The position numbers and the translations under genes are program-made. This document shows, one piece after another, positions 39,901-50,833 of a stretch of 64,000 nucleotides of DNA (positions are counted from its first letter, which is position 1; every line of letters begins with the position of its first letter). The notes under the pieces are model-generated. The model saw only the letters and a list, made by a program, of their open reading frames with translations. It was not told where the DNA came from and did not search any database. Source of the DNA: Zeugodacus cucurbitae (Eukaryota; Arthropoda; Insecta; Diptera; Tephritidae); NCBI RefSeq assembly GCF_028554725.1, contig NC_071669.1, positions 32,664,001 through 32,728,000 on the forward strand. Direction: 5' to 3'.

Positions 39901-40189
39901 TGCAAGAAAGTGAACCTTGATCATAAGTCTGTTAACACACAAATTAAATGATTATGAATAAATGTTATTTATGTTTTTATTTGTCGATAAACAACTTGCA
40001 AGAAAGTGAACTTTGATCATAAATCTGAGAAAACTCAAAATAAATGATTATGAATAAATGTTATTTGTGTTATTATTTGCCGATAAACAACTTGCAAGAA
40101 AGTGAACTTTGATCTTATATCTGATAAAATACAAAATAAATGATTATGAATAAATATTCTTTATGTTTCTATTTGTCGATGTTCAACTT
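36921..40189. repeat. Rearranged HOR unit, 3,269 bp
   Basis: Lies between AACTTGGAAG markers at 36921 and 40190. The left part copies 33338 onward at 3,583 bp, then at 3,775 bp (two extra monomers). The right part carries CAACGTGC (near 38363), GTTATTGTTTG, GTATAAAAG, an ATTTTTTACG block (near 39291), CTTTATTTTTTCATTTG, AAACACC, TTTCTAAGTG and TTGATATAC. The end matches the canonical order, so the unit is canonical at its end and novel at its start. No gene is present. Confidence 0.8.
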
Positions 40190-42690
40190 GGAAGAAACTG
40201 AACTTTGATCATAAATCTGAGAAAACTCAAAATAAATGATTATAAATAAATGTTATTTATGTTTTTATTTGTCGATAAACAACTTGCAAGAAAGGTTACT
40301 TCGTTCTTAAATCTGATAAAAATACAAAATAAATGATTATGAATAAATGTTATTTAGGTTTTTATTTGCCGCTTAACAAATTACAGGAAAGTGCACTTTG
40401 ATCTTAAATCTGATAAAAATGCAAAATAAATGATTATGAATAAATATTCTTTATGTTTCTATTTGTCGATGTTCAACTTGCAAGAAAGTGAACTTTGATC
40501 TTAAATCTGATAAAATACAAAATAAATGAGTATGAATAAATATTCTTTATGTTTTCATTTGTCGATATTCAACGTGCAAGAAAGTGAACTTTGTTCATAA
40601 ATCTGAGGAAACTCAAATTAAATGATTATGAATAAATGTTATTTGTGTTACTATTTGTCGATAAACAAATTGCAAGAAAGTGAACTTCGATCTTAAATCT
40701 GATAAAAATACAAAATAAATGATTATGAATAAATGTAATTTATGTTTTTATTTGCCGCTTAACAACTTACAGGAAAGTGCACTTTGATCTTAAATCTGAT
40801 AAAAATACAAAATAAATGATTATGAATAAATGTTCTTTATGTTATTGTTTGTCGATAAACAACTTGCAAGAAAGTGAACTTTGATTTTAAATCTGAGAAA
40901 ACTCAAAATAAATGATTATGTATAAAAGTTCTTTATGTTTCTATTTGTCGATAAACATCTTGCAAGAAAGTGAACTTTGATCTTAAATCTGATAAAATAC
41001 AAAATAAATGATTATGAATAAATATTCATCATTATTCTATTTGTCAATAAACAACTTGCAAGAAAGTGAACATTGATCAAAAATCTGAGAAAACTCAAAA
41101 TAAATGATTATGTATAAATGTTCTTTATGTTTCTATTTGTCGATAAACATCTTGCAAGAAAGTGAACTTAAATCTTAAATCTGATAAAATACAAAATAAA
41201 TGATTATGAATTCATATTCTTTATGTTTTTATTTGTCGATAAACAACTTGCAAGAAAGTGAACTTTGATCATAAATCTGAGAAAACTCAAAATAAATGAT
41301 TATGAACAAATGTTCTTTATGTTATTATTTGTCGATAAACAACTTGCAAGAAAGTGAACCTTGATCATAAGTCTGTTAACACACAAATTAAATGATTATG
41401 AATAAATGTTATTTATGTTTTTATTTGTCGATAAACAACTTGCAAGTAAGTGAACTTTGATCATAAATCTGAGAAAACTCAAAATAAATGATTATGAATA
41501 AATGTTATTTATGTTTTTATTTGTCGATAAACAACTTGCAAGAAAGTGAACTTTGATCATAAATCTGAGAAAACTCAAAATAAATGATTATGAACAAATG
41601 TTCTTTATGTTATTATTTGTCGATAAACAACTTGCAAGAAAGTGAACTTTGATCTTAAATCTGAGAAAACTCAAAATAAATGATTATGAATAAATGTTCT
41701 TTATGTTTCTATTTGTCGATAAACAACTTGCAAGAAAGTGAACTTTAATCTTAAATCTTATAAAATACAATATAAATGATTAAGAATTAATATTTTTTAC
41801 GTTTTTATTTGTCGATAAACAACTTGCAAAAAAGTGAACTTTGATCATAAATCTGAGAAAACTCAAAATAAATGATTATGAATAAGTGTTCATTATGTTT
41901 TTATTTGTCGATAAACAACTTGCAAGAAAGTGAACTTTGATCTTAAATCTGATAAAATACAAAATAAATGATTATGAATAAATATTCTTTATTTTTTCAT
42001 TTGTCGATATTCAACTTGCAAGAAAGTGAACTTTGATCATAAATCTGAGAAAACTCAAAATAAATGATTATGAATAAATGTTATTTGTGTTATTATTTGT
42101 CGATAAACACCTTGAAAGAAAGTGAACTTTAATCTTAAATCTGATAAAATTAAAAATAAATGATTCTGAATAAATATTCTTTATGTTTTTATTTGTCGAT
42201 ATTCAACTTGCAGGAAAGTGAACTTTGATCATAAATCTGAGAAAACTCAAAATAAATGATTATGAATAAATGTTCTTTTTTGTTTCTAAGTGTCGATAAA
42301 CAAATTTCAAGAAAGTGAACTTTGATATTAAATCTGATAAAATACAAAATAAATGATTATGAATAAATATTCTTTATGGTTTTATTTGTTGATATACAAC
42401 TTGCAAGAAAGTGAACCTTGATCATAAGTCTGTTAACACACAAATTAAATGATTATGAATAAATGTTATTTATGTTTTTATTTGTCGATAAACAACTTGC
42501 AAGTAAGTGAACTTTGATCATAAATCTGAGAAAACTCAAAATAAATGATTATGAATAAATGTTATTTGTGTTATTATTTGCCGATAAACAACTTGCAAGA
42601 AAGTGAACTTTGATCTTATATCTGATAAAAAACAAAATAAATGATTATGAATAAATATTCTTTATGTTTCTATTTGTCGATGTTCAACTT
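40190..42690. repeat. 26-monomer HOR variant (2,501 bp)
   Basis: Lies between AACTTGGAAG markers at 40190 and 42691. It follows the canonical order until CAAGTAAG near 41450, then switches to a GAACAAATG / ATTTTTTACG / GTGTTCATTATGTTTTTATTTG path (about 41500-42000) in place of the TTTGTCGGTAAAC to GTTAACTTCG part. It rejoins at the CTTTATTTTTTCATTTG and AAACACC monomers. The replaced path also occurs at about 13070-13500 and 39080-39600, so this is a recombinant of two HOR haplotypes. It is two monomers shorter than canonical. Confidence 0.83.
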
Positions 42691-45385
42691 GGAAGAAAGT
42701 GAACTTTGATCATAAATCTGAGAAAACTCAAAATAAATGATTATAAATAAATGTTATTTATGTTTTTATTTGTCGATAAACAACTTGCAAGAAAGGTTAC
42801 TTCGTTCTTAAATCTGATAAAAATACAAAATAAATGATTATGAATAAATGTTATTTAGGTTTTTATTTGCCGCTTAACAAATTACAGGAAAGTGCACTTT
42901 GATCTTAAATCTGATAAAAATGCAAAATAAATGATTATGAATAAATATTCTTTATGTTTCTATTTGTCGATGTTCAACTTGCAAGAAAGTGAACTTTGAT
43001 CTTAAATCTGATAAAATACAAAATAAATGAGTATGAATAAATATTCTTTATGTTTTCATTTGTCGATATTCAACGTGCAAGAAAGTGAACTTTGTTCATA
43101 AATCTGAGGAAACTCAAATTAAATGATTATGAATAAATGTTATTTGTGTTACTATTTGTCGATAAACAAATTGCAAGAAAGTGAACTTCGATCTTAAATC
43201 TGATAAAAATACAAAATAAATGATTATGAATAAATGTAATTTATGTTTTTATTTGCCGCTTAACAACTTACAGGAAAGTGCACTTTGATCTTAAATCTGA
43301 TAAAAATACAAAATAAATGATTATGAATAAATGTTCTTTATGTTATTGTTTGTCGATAAACAACTTGCAAGAAAGTGAACTTTGATTTTAAATCTGAGAA
43401 AACTCAAAATAAATGATTATGTATAAAAGTTCTTTATGTTTCTATTTGTCGATAAACATCTTGCAAGAAAGTGAACTTTGATCTTAAATCTGATAAAATA
43501 CAAAATAAATGATTATGAATAAATATTCATCATTATTCTATTTGTCAATAAACAACTTGCAAGAAAGTGAACATTGATCAAAAATCTGAGAAAACTCAAA
43601 ATAAATGATTATGTATAAATGTTCTTTATGTTTCTATTTGTCGATAAACATCTTGCAAGAAAGTGAACTTAAATCTTAAATCTGATAAAATACAAAATAA
43701 ATGATTATGAATTCATATTCTTTATGTTTTTATTTGTCGATAAACAACTTGCAAGAAAGTGAACTTTGATCATAAATCTGAGAAAACTCAAAATAAATGA
43801 TTATGAACAAATGTTCTTTATGTTATTATTTGTCGATAAACAACTTGCAAGAAAGTGAACCTTGATCATAAGTCTGTTAACACACAAATTAAATGATTAT
43901 GAATAAATGTTATTTATGTTTTTATTTGTCGATAAACAACTTGCAAGTAAGTGAACTTTGATCATAAATCTGAGAAAACTCAAAATAAATGATTATGAAT
44001 AAATGTTATTTGTGTTATTATTTGTCGATAAACAACTTGCAAGAAAGTGAACTTTAATCTTAAATCTGATAAAATTAAAAATAAATGATTCTGAATAAAT
44101 ATTCTTTATGTTTTTATTTGTCGATATTCAACTTTCAAGAAAGTGAACTTTGATCATTAATCTAAAAAAAAACTCAAAATAAATTATTTTGAATAAGTGT
44201 TCATTATGTTACTATTTGTCGGTAAACAACTTGCAAGAAAGTGAACTTTGATCTTATATCTGATAAAATACAAAATAAATGATTATGAATAAATATTCTT
44301 TATGTTTCTTTGTCGATGTTCAACTTGCAAGAAAGTGAACTTTGATCATAAATCTGAGAAAACTCAAAATAAATGATTATAAATAAATGTTATTTATGTT
44401 TTTATTTGTCGATAAACAACTTGCAAGAAAGTTAACTTCGTTCTTAAATCTGATAAAAATACAAAATAAATGATTATGAATAAATGTTATTTATGTTTTT
44501 ATTTGCCGCTTAACAAATTACAGGAAAGTGCACTTTGATCTTAAATCTGATAAAAATGCAAAATAAATGATTATGAATAAATATTCTTTATTTTTTCATT
44601 TGTCGATATTCAACTTGCAAGAAAGTGAACTTTGATCTTAAATCTAATAAAATACAAAATAAATGATTATGAATAAATATTCTTTATTTTTTCATTTGTC
44701 GATATTCAACTTGCAAGAAAGTGAACTTTGATCATAAATCTGAGAAAACTCAAAATAAATGATTATGAATAAATGTTATTTGTGTTATTATTTGTCGATA
44801 AACACCTTGAAAGAAAGTGAACTTTAATCTTAAATCTGATAAAATTAAAAATAAGTGATTCTGAATAAATATTCTTTATGTTTTTATTTGTCGATATTCA
44901 ACTTGCAGGAAAGTGAACTTTGATCATAAATCTGAGAAAACTCAAAATAAATGATTATGAATAAATGTTCTTTTTTGTTTCTAAGTGTCGATAAACAAAT
45001 TTCAAGAAAGTGAACTTTGATATTAAATCTGATAAAATACAAAATAAATGATTATGAATAAATATTCTTTATGGTTTTATTTGTTGATATACAACTTGCA
45101 AGAAAATGAACCTTGATCATAAGTCTGTTAACACACAAATTAAATGATTATGAATAAATGTTATTTATGTTTTTATTTGTCGATAAACAACTTGCAAGTA
45201 AGTGAACTTTGATCATAAATCTGAGAAAACTCAAAATAAATGATTATGAATAAATGTTATTTGTGTTATTATTTGTCGATAAACAACTTGCAAGAAAGTG
45301 AACTTTGATCTTATATCTGATAAAATACAAAATAAATGATTATGAATAAATATTCTTTATGTTTCTATTTGTCGATGTTCAACTT
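42691..45385. repeat. Canonical 28-monomer HOR, copy B (2,695 bp)
   Basis: Counting the successive CTG-type monomer starts gives 28 units, agreeing with 2,695/96. It is directly followed by copy C at 2,694 bp. Paired rare variants: TTTCTTTGTCG (a 3-bp loss) at 44307 and 47001, GGTAAACAAC at 44221 and 46915, AAGGTTACTTCG near 42793 and 45488. Differences between B and C are a handful of single bases (for example an extra A in TCTAAAAAAAAACTC near 44163, GAGTATG against GATTATG). The two copies look more than 99% identical by eye. Confidence 0.9.
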
Positions 45386-48079
45386 GGAAGAAAGTGAACT
45401 TTGATCATAAATCTGAGAAAACTCAAAATAAATGATTATAAATAAATGTTATTTATGTTTTTATTTGTCGATAAACAACTTGCAAGAAAGGTTACTTCGT
45501 TCTTAAATCTGATAAAAATACAAAATAAATGATTATGAATAAATGTTATTTAGGTTTTTATTTGCCGCTTAACAAATTACAGGAAAGTGCACTTTGATCT
45601 TAAATCTGATAAAAATGCAAAATAAATGATTATGAATAAATATTCTTTATGTTTCTATTTGTCGATGTTCAACTTGCAAGAAAGTGAACTTTGATCTTAA
45701 ATCTGATAAAATACAAAATAAATGATTATGAATAAATATTCTTTATGTTTTCATTTGTCGATATTCAACGTGCAAGAAAGTGAACTTTGTTCATAAATCT
45801 GAGGAAACTCAAATTAAATGATTATGAATAAATGTTATTTGTGTTACTATTTGTCGATAAACAAATTGCAAGAAAGTGAACTTCGATCTTAAATCTGATA
45901 AAAATACAAAATAAATGATTATGAATAAATGTAATTTATGTTTTTATTTGCCGCTTAACAACTTACAGGAAAGTGCACTTTGATCTTAAATCTGATAAAA
46001 ATACAAAATAAATGATTATGAATAAATGTTCTTTATGTTATTGTTTGTCGATAAACAACTTGCAAGAAAGTGAACTTTGATTTTAAATCTGAGAAAACTC
46101 AAAATAAATGATTATGTATAAAAGTTCTTTATGTTTCTATTTGTCGATAAACATCTTGCAAGAAAGTGAACTTTGATCTTAAATCTGATAAAATACAAAA
46201 TAAATGATTATGAATAAATATTCATCATTATTCTATTTGTCAATAAACAACTTGCAAGAAAGTGAACATTGATCAAAAATCTGAGAAAACTCAAAATAAA
46301 TGATTATGTATAAATGTTCTTTATGTTTCTATTTGTCGATAAACATCTTGCAAGAAAGTGAACTTAAATCTTAAATCTGATAAAATACAAAATAAATGAT
46401 TATGAATTCATATTCTTTATGTTTTTATTTGTCGATAAACAACTTGCAAGAAAGTGAACTTTGATCATAAATCTGAGAAAACTCAAAATAAATGATTATG
46501 AACAAATGTTCTTTATGTTATTATTTGTCGATAAACAACTTGCAAGAAAGTGAACCTTGATCATAAGTCTGTTAACACACAAATTAAATGATTATGAATA
46601 AATGTTATTTATGTTTTTATTTGTCGATAAACAACTTGCAAGTAAGTGAACTTTGATCATAAATCTGAGAAAACTCAAAATAAATGATTATGAATAAATG
46701 TTATTTGTGTTATTATTTGTCGATAAACAACTTGCAAGAAAGTGAACTTTAATCTTAAATCTGATAAAATTAAAAATAAATGATTCTGAATAAATATTCT
46801 TTATGTTTTTATTTGTCGATATTCAACTTTCAAGAAAGTGAACTTTGATCATTAATCTAAAAAAAACTCAAAATAAATTATTTTGAATAAGTGTTCATTA
46901 TGTTACTATTTGTCGGTAAACAACTTGCAAGAAAGTGAACTTTGATCTTATATCTGATAAAATACAAAATAAATGATTATGAATAAATATTCTTTATGTT
47001 TCTTTGTCGATGTTCAACTTGCAAGAAAGTGAACTTTGATCATAAATCTGAGAAAACTCAAAATAAATGATTATAAATAAATGTTATTTATGTTTTTATT
47101 TGTCGATAAACAACTTGCAAGAAAGTTAACTTCGTTCTTAAATCTGATAAAAATACAAAATAAATGATTATGAATAAATGTTATTTATGTTTTTATTTGC
47201 CGCTTAACAAATTACAGGAAAGTGCACTTTGATCTTAAATCTGATAAAAATGCAAAATAAATGATTATGAATAAATATTCTTTATTTTTTCATTTGTCGA
47301 TATTCAACTTGCAAGAAAGTGAACTTTGATCTTAAATCTAATAAAATACAAAATAAATGATTATGAATAAATATTCTTTATTTTTTCATTTGTCGATATT
47401 CAACTTGCAAGAAAGTGAACTTTGATCATAAATCTGAGAAAACTCAAAATAAATGATTATGAATAAATGTTATTTGTGTTATTATTTGTCGATAAACACC
47501 TTGAAAGAAAGTGAACTTTAATCTTAAATCTGATAAAATTAAAAATAAATGATTATGAATAAATATTCTTTATGTTTTTATTTGTCGATATTCAACTTGC
47601 AGGAAAGTGAACTTTGATCATAAATCTGAGAAAACTCAAAATAAATGATTATGAATAAATGTTCTTTTTTGTTTCTAAGTGTCGATAAACAAATTTCAAG
47701 AAAGTGAACTTTGATATTAAATCTGATAAATTACAAAATAAATGATTATGAATAAATATTCTTTATGGTTTTATTTGTTGATATACAACTTGCAAGAAAG
47801 TGAACCTTGATCATAAGTCTGTTAACACACAAATTAAATGATTATGAATAAATGTTATTTATGTTTTTATTTGTCGATAAACAACTTGCAAGTAAGTGAA
47901 CTTTGATCATAAATCTGAGAAAACTCAAAATAAATGATTATGAATAAATGTTATTTGTGTTATTATTTGTCGATAAACAACTTGCAAGAAAGTGAACTTT
48001 GATCTTATATCTGATAAAATACAAAATAAATGATTATGAATAAATATTCTTTATGTTTCTATTTGTCGATGTTCAACTT
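45386..48079. repeat. Canonical 28-monomer HOR, copy C (2,694 bp)
   Basis: Head-to-tail with copy B and identical in monomer order. It ends at the AACTTGGAAG marker at 48080. A private change is GATTATG for GATTCTG near 47550. B and C are the best direct evidence for a true HOR period, because every rare variant repeats at the same interval. Confidence 0.9.
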
Positions 48080-50433
48080 GGAAGAAAGTGAACTTTGATC
48101 ATAAATCTGAGAAAACTCAAAATAAATGATTATAAATAAATGTTATTTATGTTTTTATTTGTCGATAAACAACTTGCAAGAAAGTTAACTTCGTTCTTAA
48201 ATCTGATAAAAATACAAAATAAATGATTATGAATAAATGTTATTTAGGTTTTTATTTGCCGCTTAACAAATTACAGGAAAGTGCACTTTGATCTTAAATC
48301 TGATAAAAATGCAAAATAAATGATTATGAATAAATATTCTTTATGTTTTCATTTGTCGATATTCAACGTGCAAGAAAGTGAACTTTGTTCATAAATCTGA
48401 GGAAACTCAAATTAAATGATTATGAATAAATGTTATTTGTGTTACTATTTGTCGATAAACAAATTGCAAGAAAGTGAACTTCGATCTTAAATCTGATAAA
48501 AATACAAAATAAATGATTATGAATAAATGTAATTTATGTTTTTATTTGCCGCTTAACAACTTACAGGAAAGTGCACTTTGATCTTAAATCTGATAAAAAT
48601 ACAAAATAAATGATTATGAATAAATGTTCTTTATGTTATTGTTTGTCGATAAACAACTTGCAAGAAAGTGAACTTTGATTTTAAATCTGAGAAAACTCAA
48701 AATAAATGATTATGTATAAAAGTTCTTTATGTTTCTATTTGTCGATAAACATCTTGCAAGAAAGTGAACTTTGATCTTAAATCTGATAAAATGCAAAATA
48801 AATGATTATGAATAAATATTCATCATTATTCTATTTGTCAATAAACAACTTGCAAGAAAGTGAACATTGATCAAAAATCTGAGAAAACTCAAAATAAATG
48901 ATTATGTATAAATGTTCTTTATGTTATTATTTGTCGATAAACAACTTGCAAGAAAGTGAACCTTGATCATAAGTCTGTTAACACACAAATTAAATGATTA
49001 TGAATAAATGTTATTTATGATTTTATTTGTCGATAAACAACTTGCAAGTAAGTGAACTTTGATCATAAATCTGAGAAAACTCAAAATAAATGATTATGAA
49101 TAAATGTTATTTGTGTTATTATTTGTCGATAAACAACTTGCAAGAAAGTGAACTTTAATCTTAAATCTGATAAAATTAAAAATAAATGATTCTGAATAAA
49201 TATTCTTTATGTTTTTATTTGTCGATATTCAACTTTCAAGAAAGTGAACTTTGATCACTAATCTAAAAAAAACTCAAAATAAATGATTATGAATAAATGT
49301 TATTTGTGTTATTATTTGTCGATAAACAACTTGCAAGAAAGTGAACTTTAATCTTAAATCTGATAAAATTAAAAATAAATGATTCTGAATAAATATTCTT
49401 TATGTTTTTATTTGTCGATATTCAACTTTCAAGAAAGTGAACTTTGATCACTAATCTAAAAAAAACTCAAAATAAATTATTTTGAATAAGTGTTCATTAT
49501 GTTACTATTTGTCGGTAAACAACTTGCAAGAAAGTGAACTTTGATCTTATATCTGATAAAATACAAAATAAATGATTATGAATAAATATTCTTTATGTTT
49601 CTATTTGTCGATGTTCAACTTGCAAGAAAGTGAACTTTGATCATAAATCTGAGAAAACTCAAAATAAATGATTATAAATAAATGTTATTTATGTTTTTAT
49701 TTGTCGATAAACAACTTGCAAGAAAGTTAACTTCGTTCTTAAATCTGATAAAAATACAAAATAAATGATTATGAATAAATGTTATTTATGTTTTTATTTG
49801 CCGCTTAACAAATTACAGGAAAGTGCACTTTGATCTTAAATCTGATAAAAATGCAAAATAAATGATTATGAATAAATATTCTTTATGTTTCTATTTGTCG
49901 ATGTTCAACTTGCAAGAAAGTGAACTTTGATCTTAAATCTGATAAAATACAAAATAAATGATTATGAATAAATGTTATTTATGTTTTTATTTGCCGCTTA
50001 ACAACTTACAGGAAAGTGCACTTTGATCTTAAATCTGATAAAATTAAAAATAAATGATTATGAATAAATATTCTTTATGTTTTTATTTGCCGATAAACAT
50101 CTTGCAAGAAAGTGAACTTTGATTTTAAATCTGAGAAAACTCAAACTAATGATTATAAATAAATGTTCTTTATGTTATTGTTTGTCGATAAACAACCTGC
50201 AAGAAAGTGAACTTTGATTTTAAATCTGAGAAAACTCAAAATAAATGATTATGTATAAAAGTTCTTTATGTTTCTATTTGTCGATAAACATCTTGCAAGA
50301 AAGTGAACTTTGATCTTAAATCTGATAAAATACAAAATAAATGATTATGAATAAATATTCATCATTATTCTATTTGTCAATAAACAACTTGTAAGAAAGT
50401 GAACATTGATCAAAAATCTGAGAAAACTCAAAA
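48080..50433. repeat. Truncated and rearranged HOR copy
   Basis: It begins in canonical order, but the GATGTTC monomer before CAACGTGC (near 48366) is missing. From about 48900 the run skips the GAATTCATATTC part and goes directly to GTTATTATTTG and AAGTCTGTTAACAC. A dimer is duplicated at 49081-49466. The right half (about 49500-50430) follows GTTAACTTCG, GCCGCTT, GTTATTGTTTG, GTATAAAAG, ATTCATCATT. It looks like the decaying right edge of the B/C HOR tract. Confidence 0.8.
49081..49466. repeat. 193-bp (two-monomer) tandem duplication
   Basis: Copies at 49081-49273 and 49274-49466 are in phase. Both contain GATTCTGAATAAATATTC, AACTTTCAAG and the rare GATCACTAATCTAAAA (TCACTA at 49255 and 49448). 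The change is one dimer, close to one nucleosome spacing. Confidence 0.85.
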
Positions 50434-50458
50434 TTATACATAATGTGATTATGTATAA
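50434..50458. other. Perfect hairpin (11-bp arms, 3-nt loop), copy 1
   Basis: TTATACATAAT, loop GTG, then ATTATGTATAA: the arms are exact reverse complements. The right arm is the ordinary ATTATGTATAA of the AAACATC-type monomer. The left arm replaces the usual TCAAAATAAATG lead-in and is an inverted copy of that right arm. This is what a local template switch (snap-back copying) leaves. It repeats 200 bp downstream. Confidence 0.92.
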
Positions 50459-50633
50459 ATGTTCTTTATGTTTCTATTTGTCGATAAACATCTTGCAAGA
50501 AAGTGAACTTAAATCTTAAATCTGATAAAATACAAAATAAATGATTATGAATTCATATTCTTTATGTTTTTATTTGTCGATAAACAACTTGCAAGAAAGT
50601 GAACTTTGATCATAAATCTGAGAAAACTCAAAA

Positions 50634-50658
50634 TTATACATAATGTGATTATGTATAA
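50634..50658. other. Perfect hairpin (11-bp arms, 3-nt loop), copy 2
   Basis: Identical to 50434-50458. The two copies give a repeated cruciform-capable site found nowhere else in the window. Confidence 0.92.
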
Positions 50659-50833
50659 ATGTTCTTTATGTTTCTATTTGTCGATAAACATCTTGCAAGA
50701 AAGTGAACTTAAATCTTAAATCTGATAAAATACAAAATAAATGATTATGAATTCATATTCTTTATGTTTTTATTTGTCGATAAACAACTTGCAAGAAAGT
50801 GAACTTTGATCATAAATCTGAGAAAACTCAAAA

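Larger units (their letters stand above)
50434..50833. repeat. 200-bp tandem duplication bounded by hairpins
   Basis: The hairpin and the two monomers after it (GTATAAATGTTC with AAACATC, and GAATTCATATTC) are repeated at exactly 200 bp: 50434-50633 and 50634-50833. 200 is not a multiple of 96 (two monomers plus eight), because the hairpin lengthens its monomer. The copies look identical, so the duplication is young and later than the hairpin. Confidence 0.88.
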
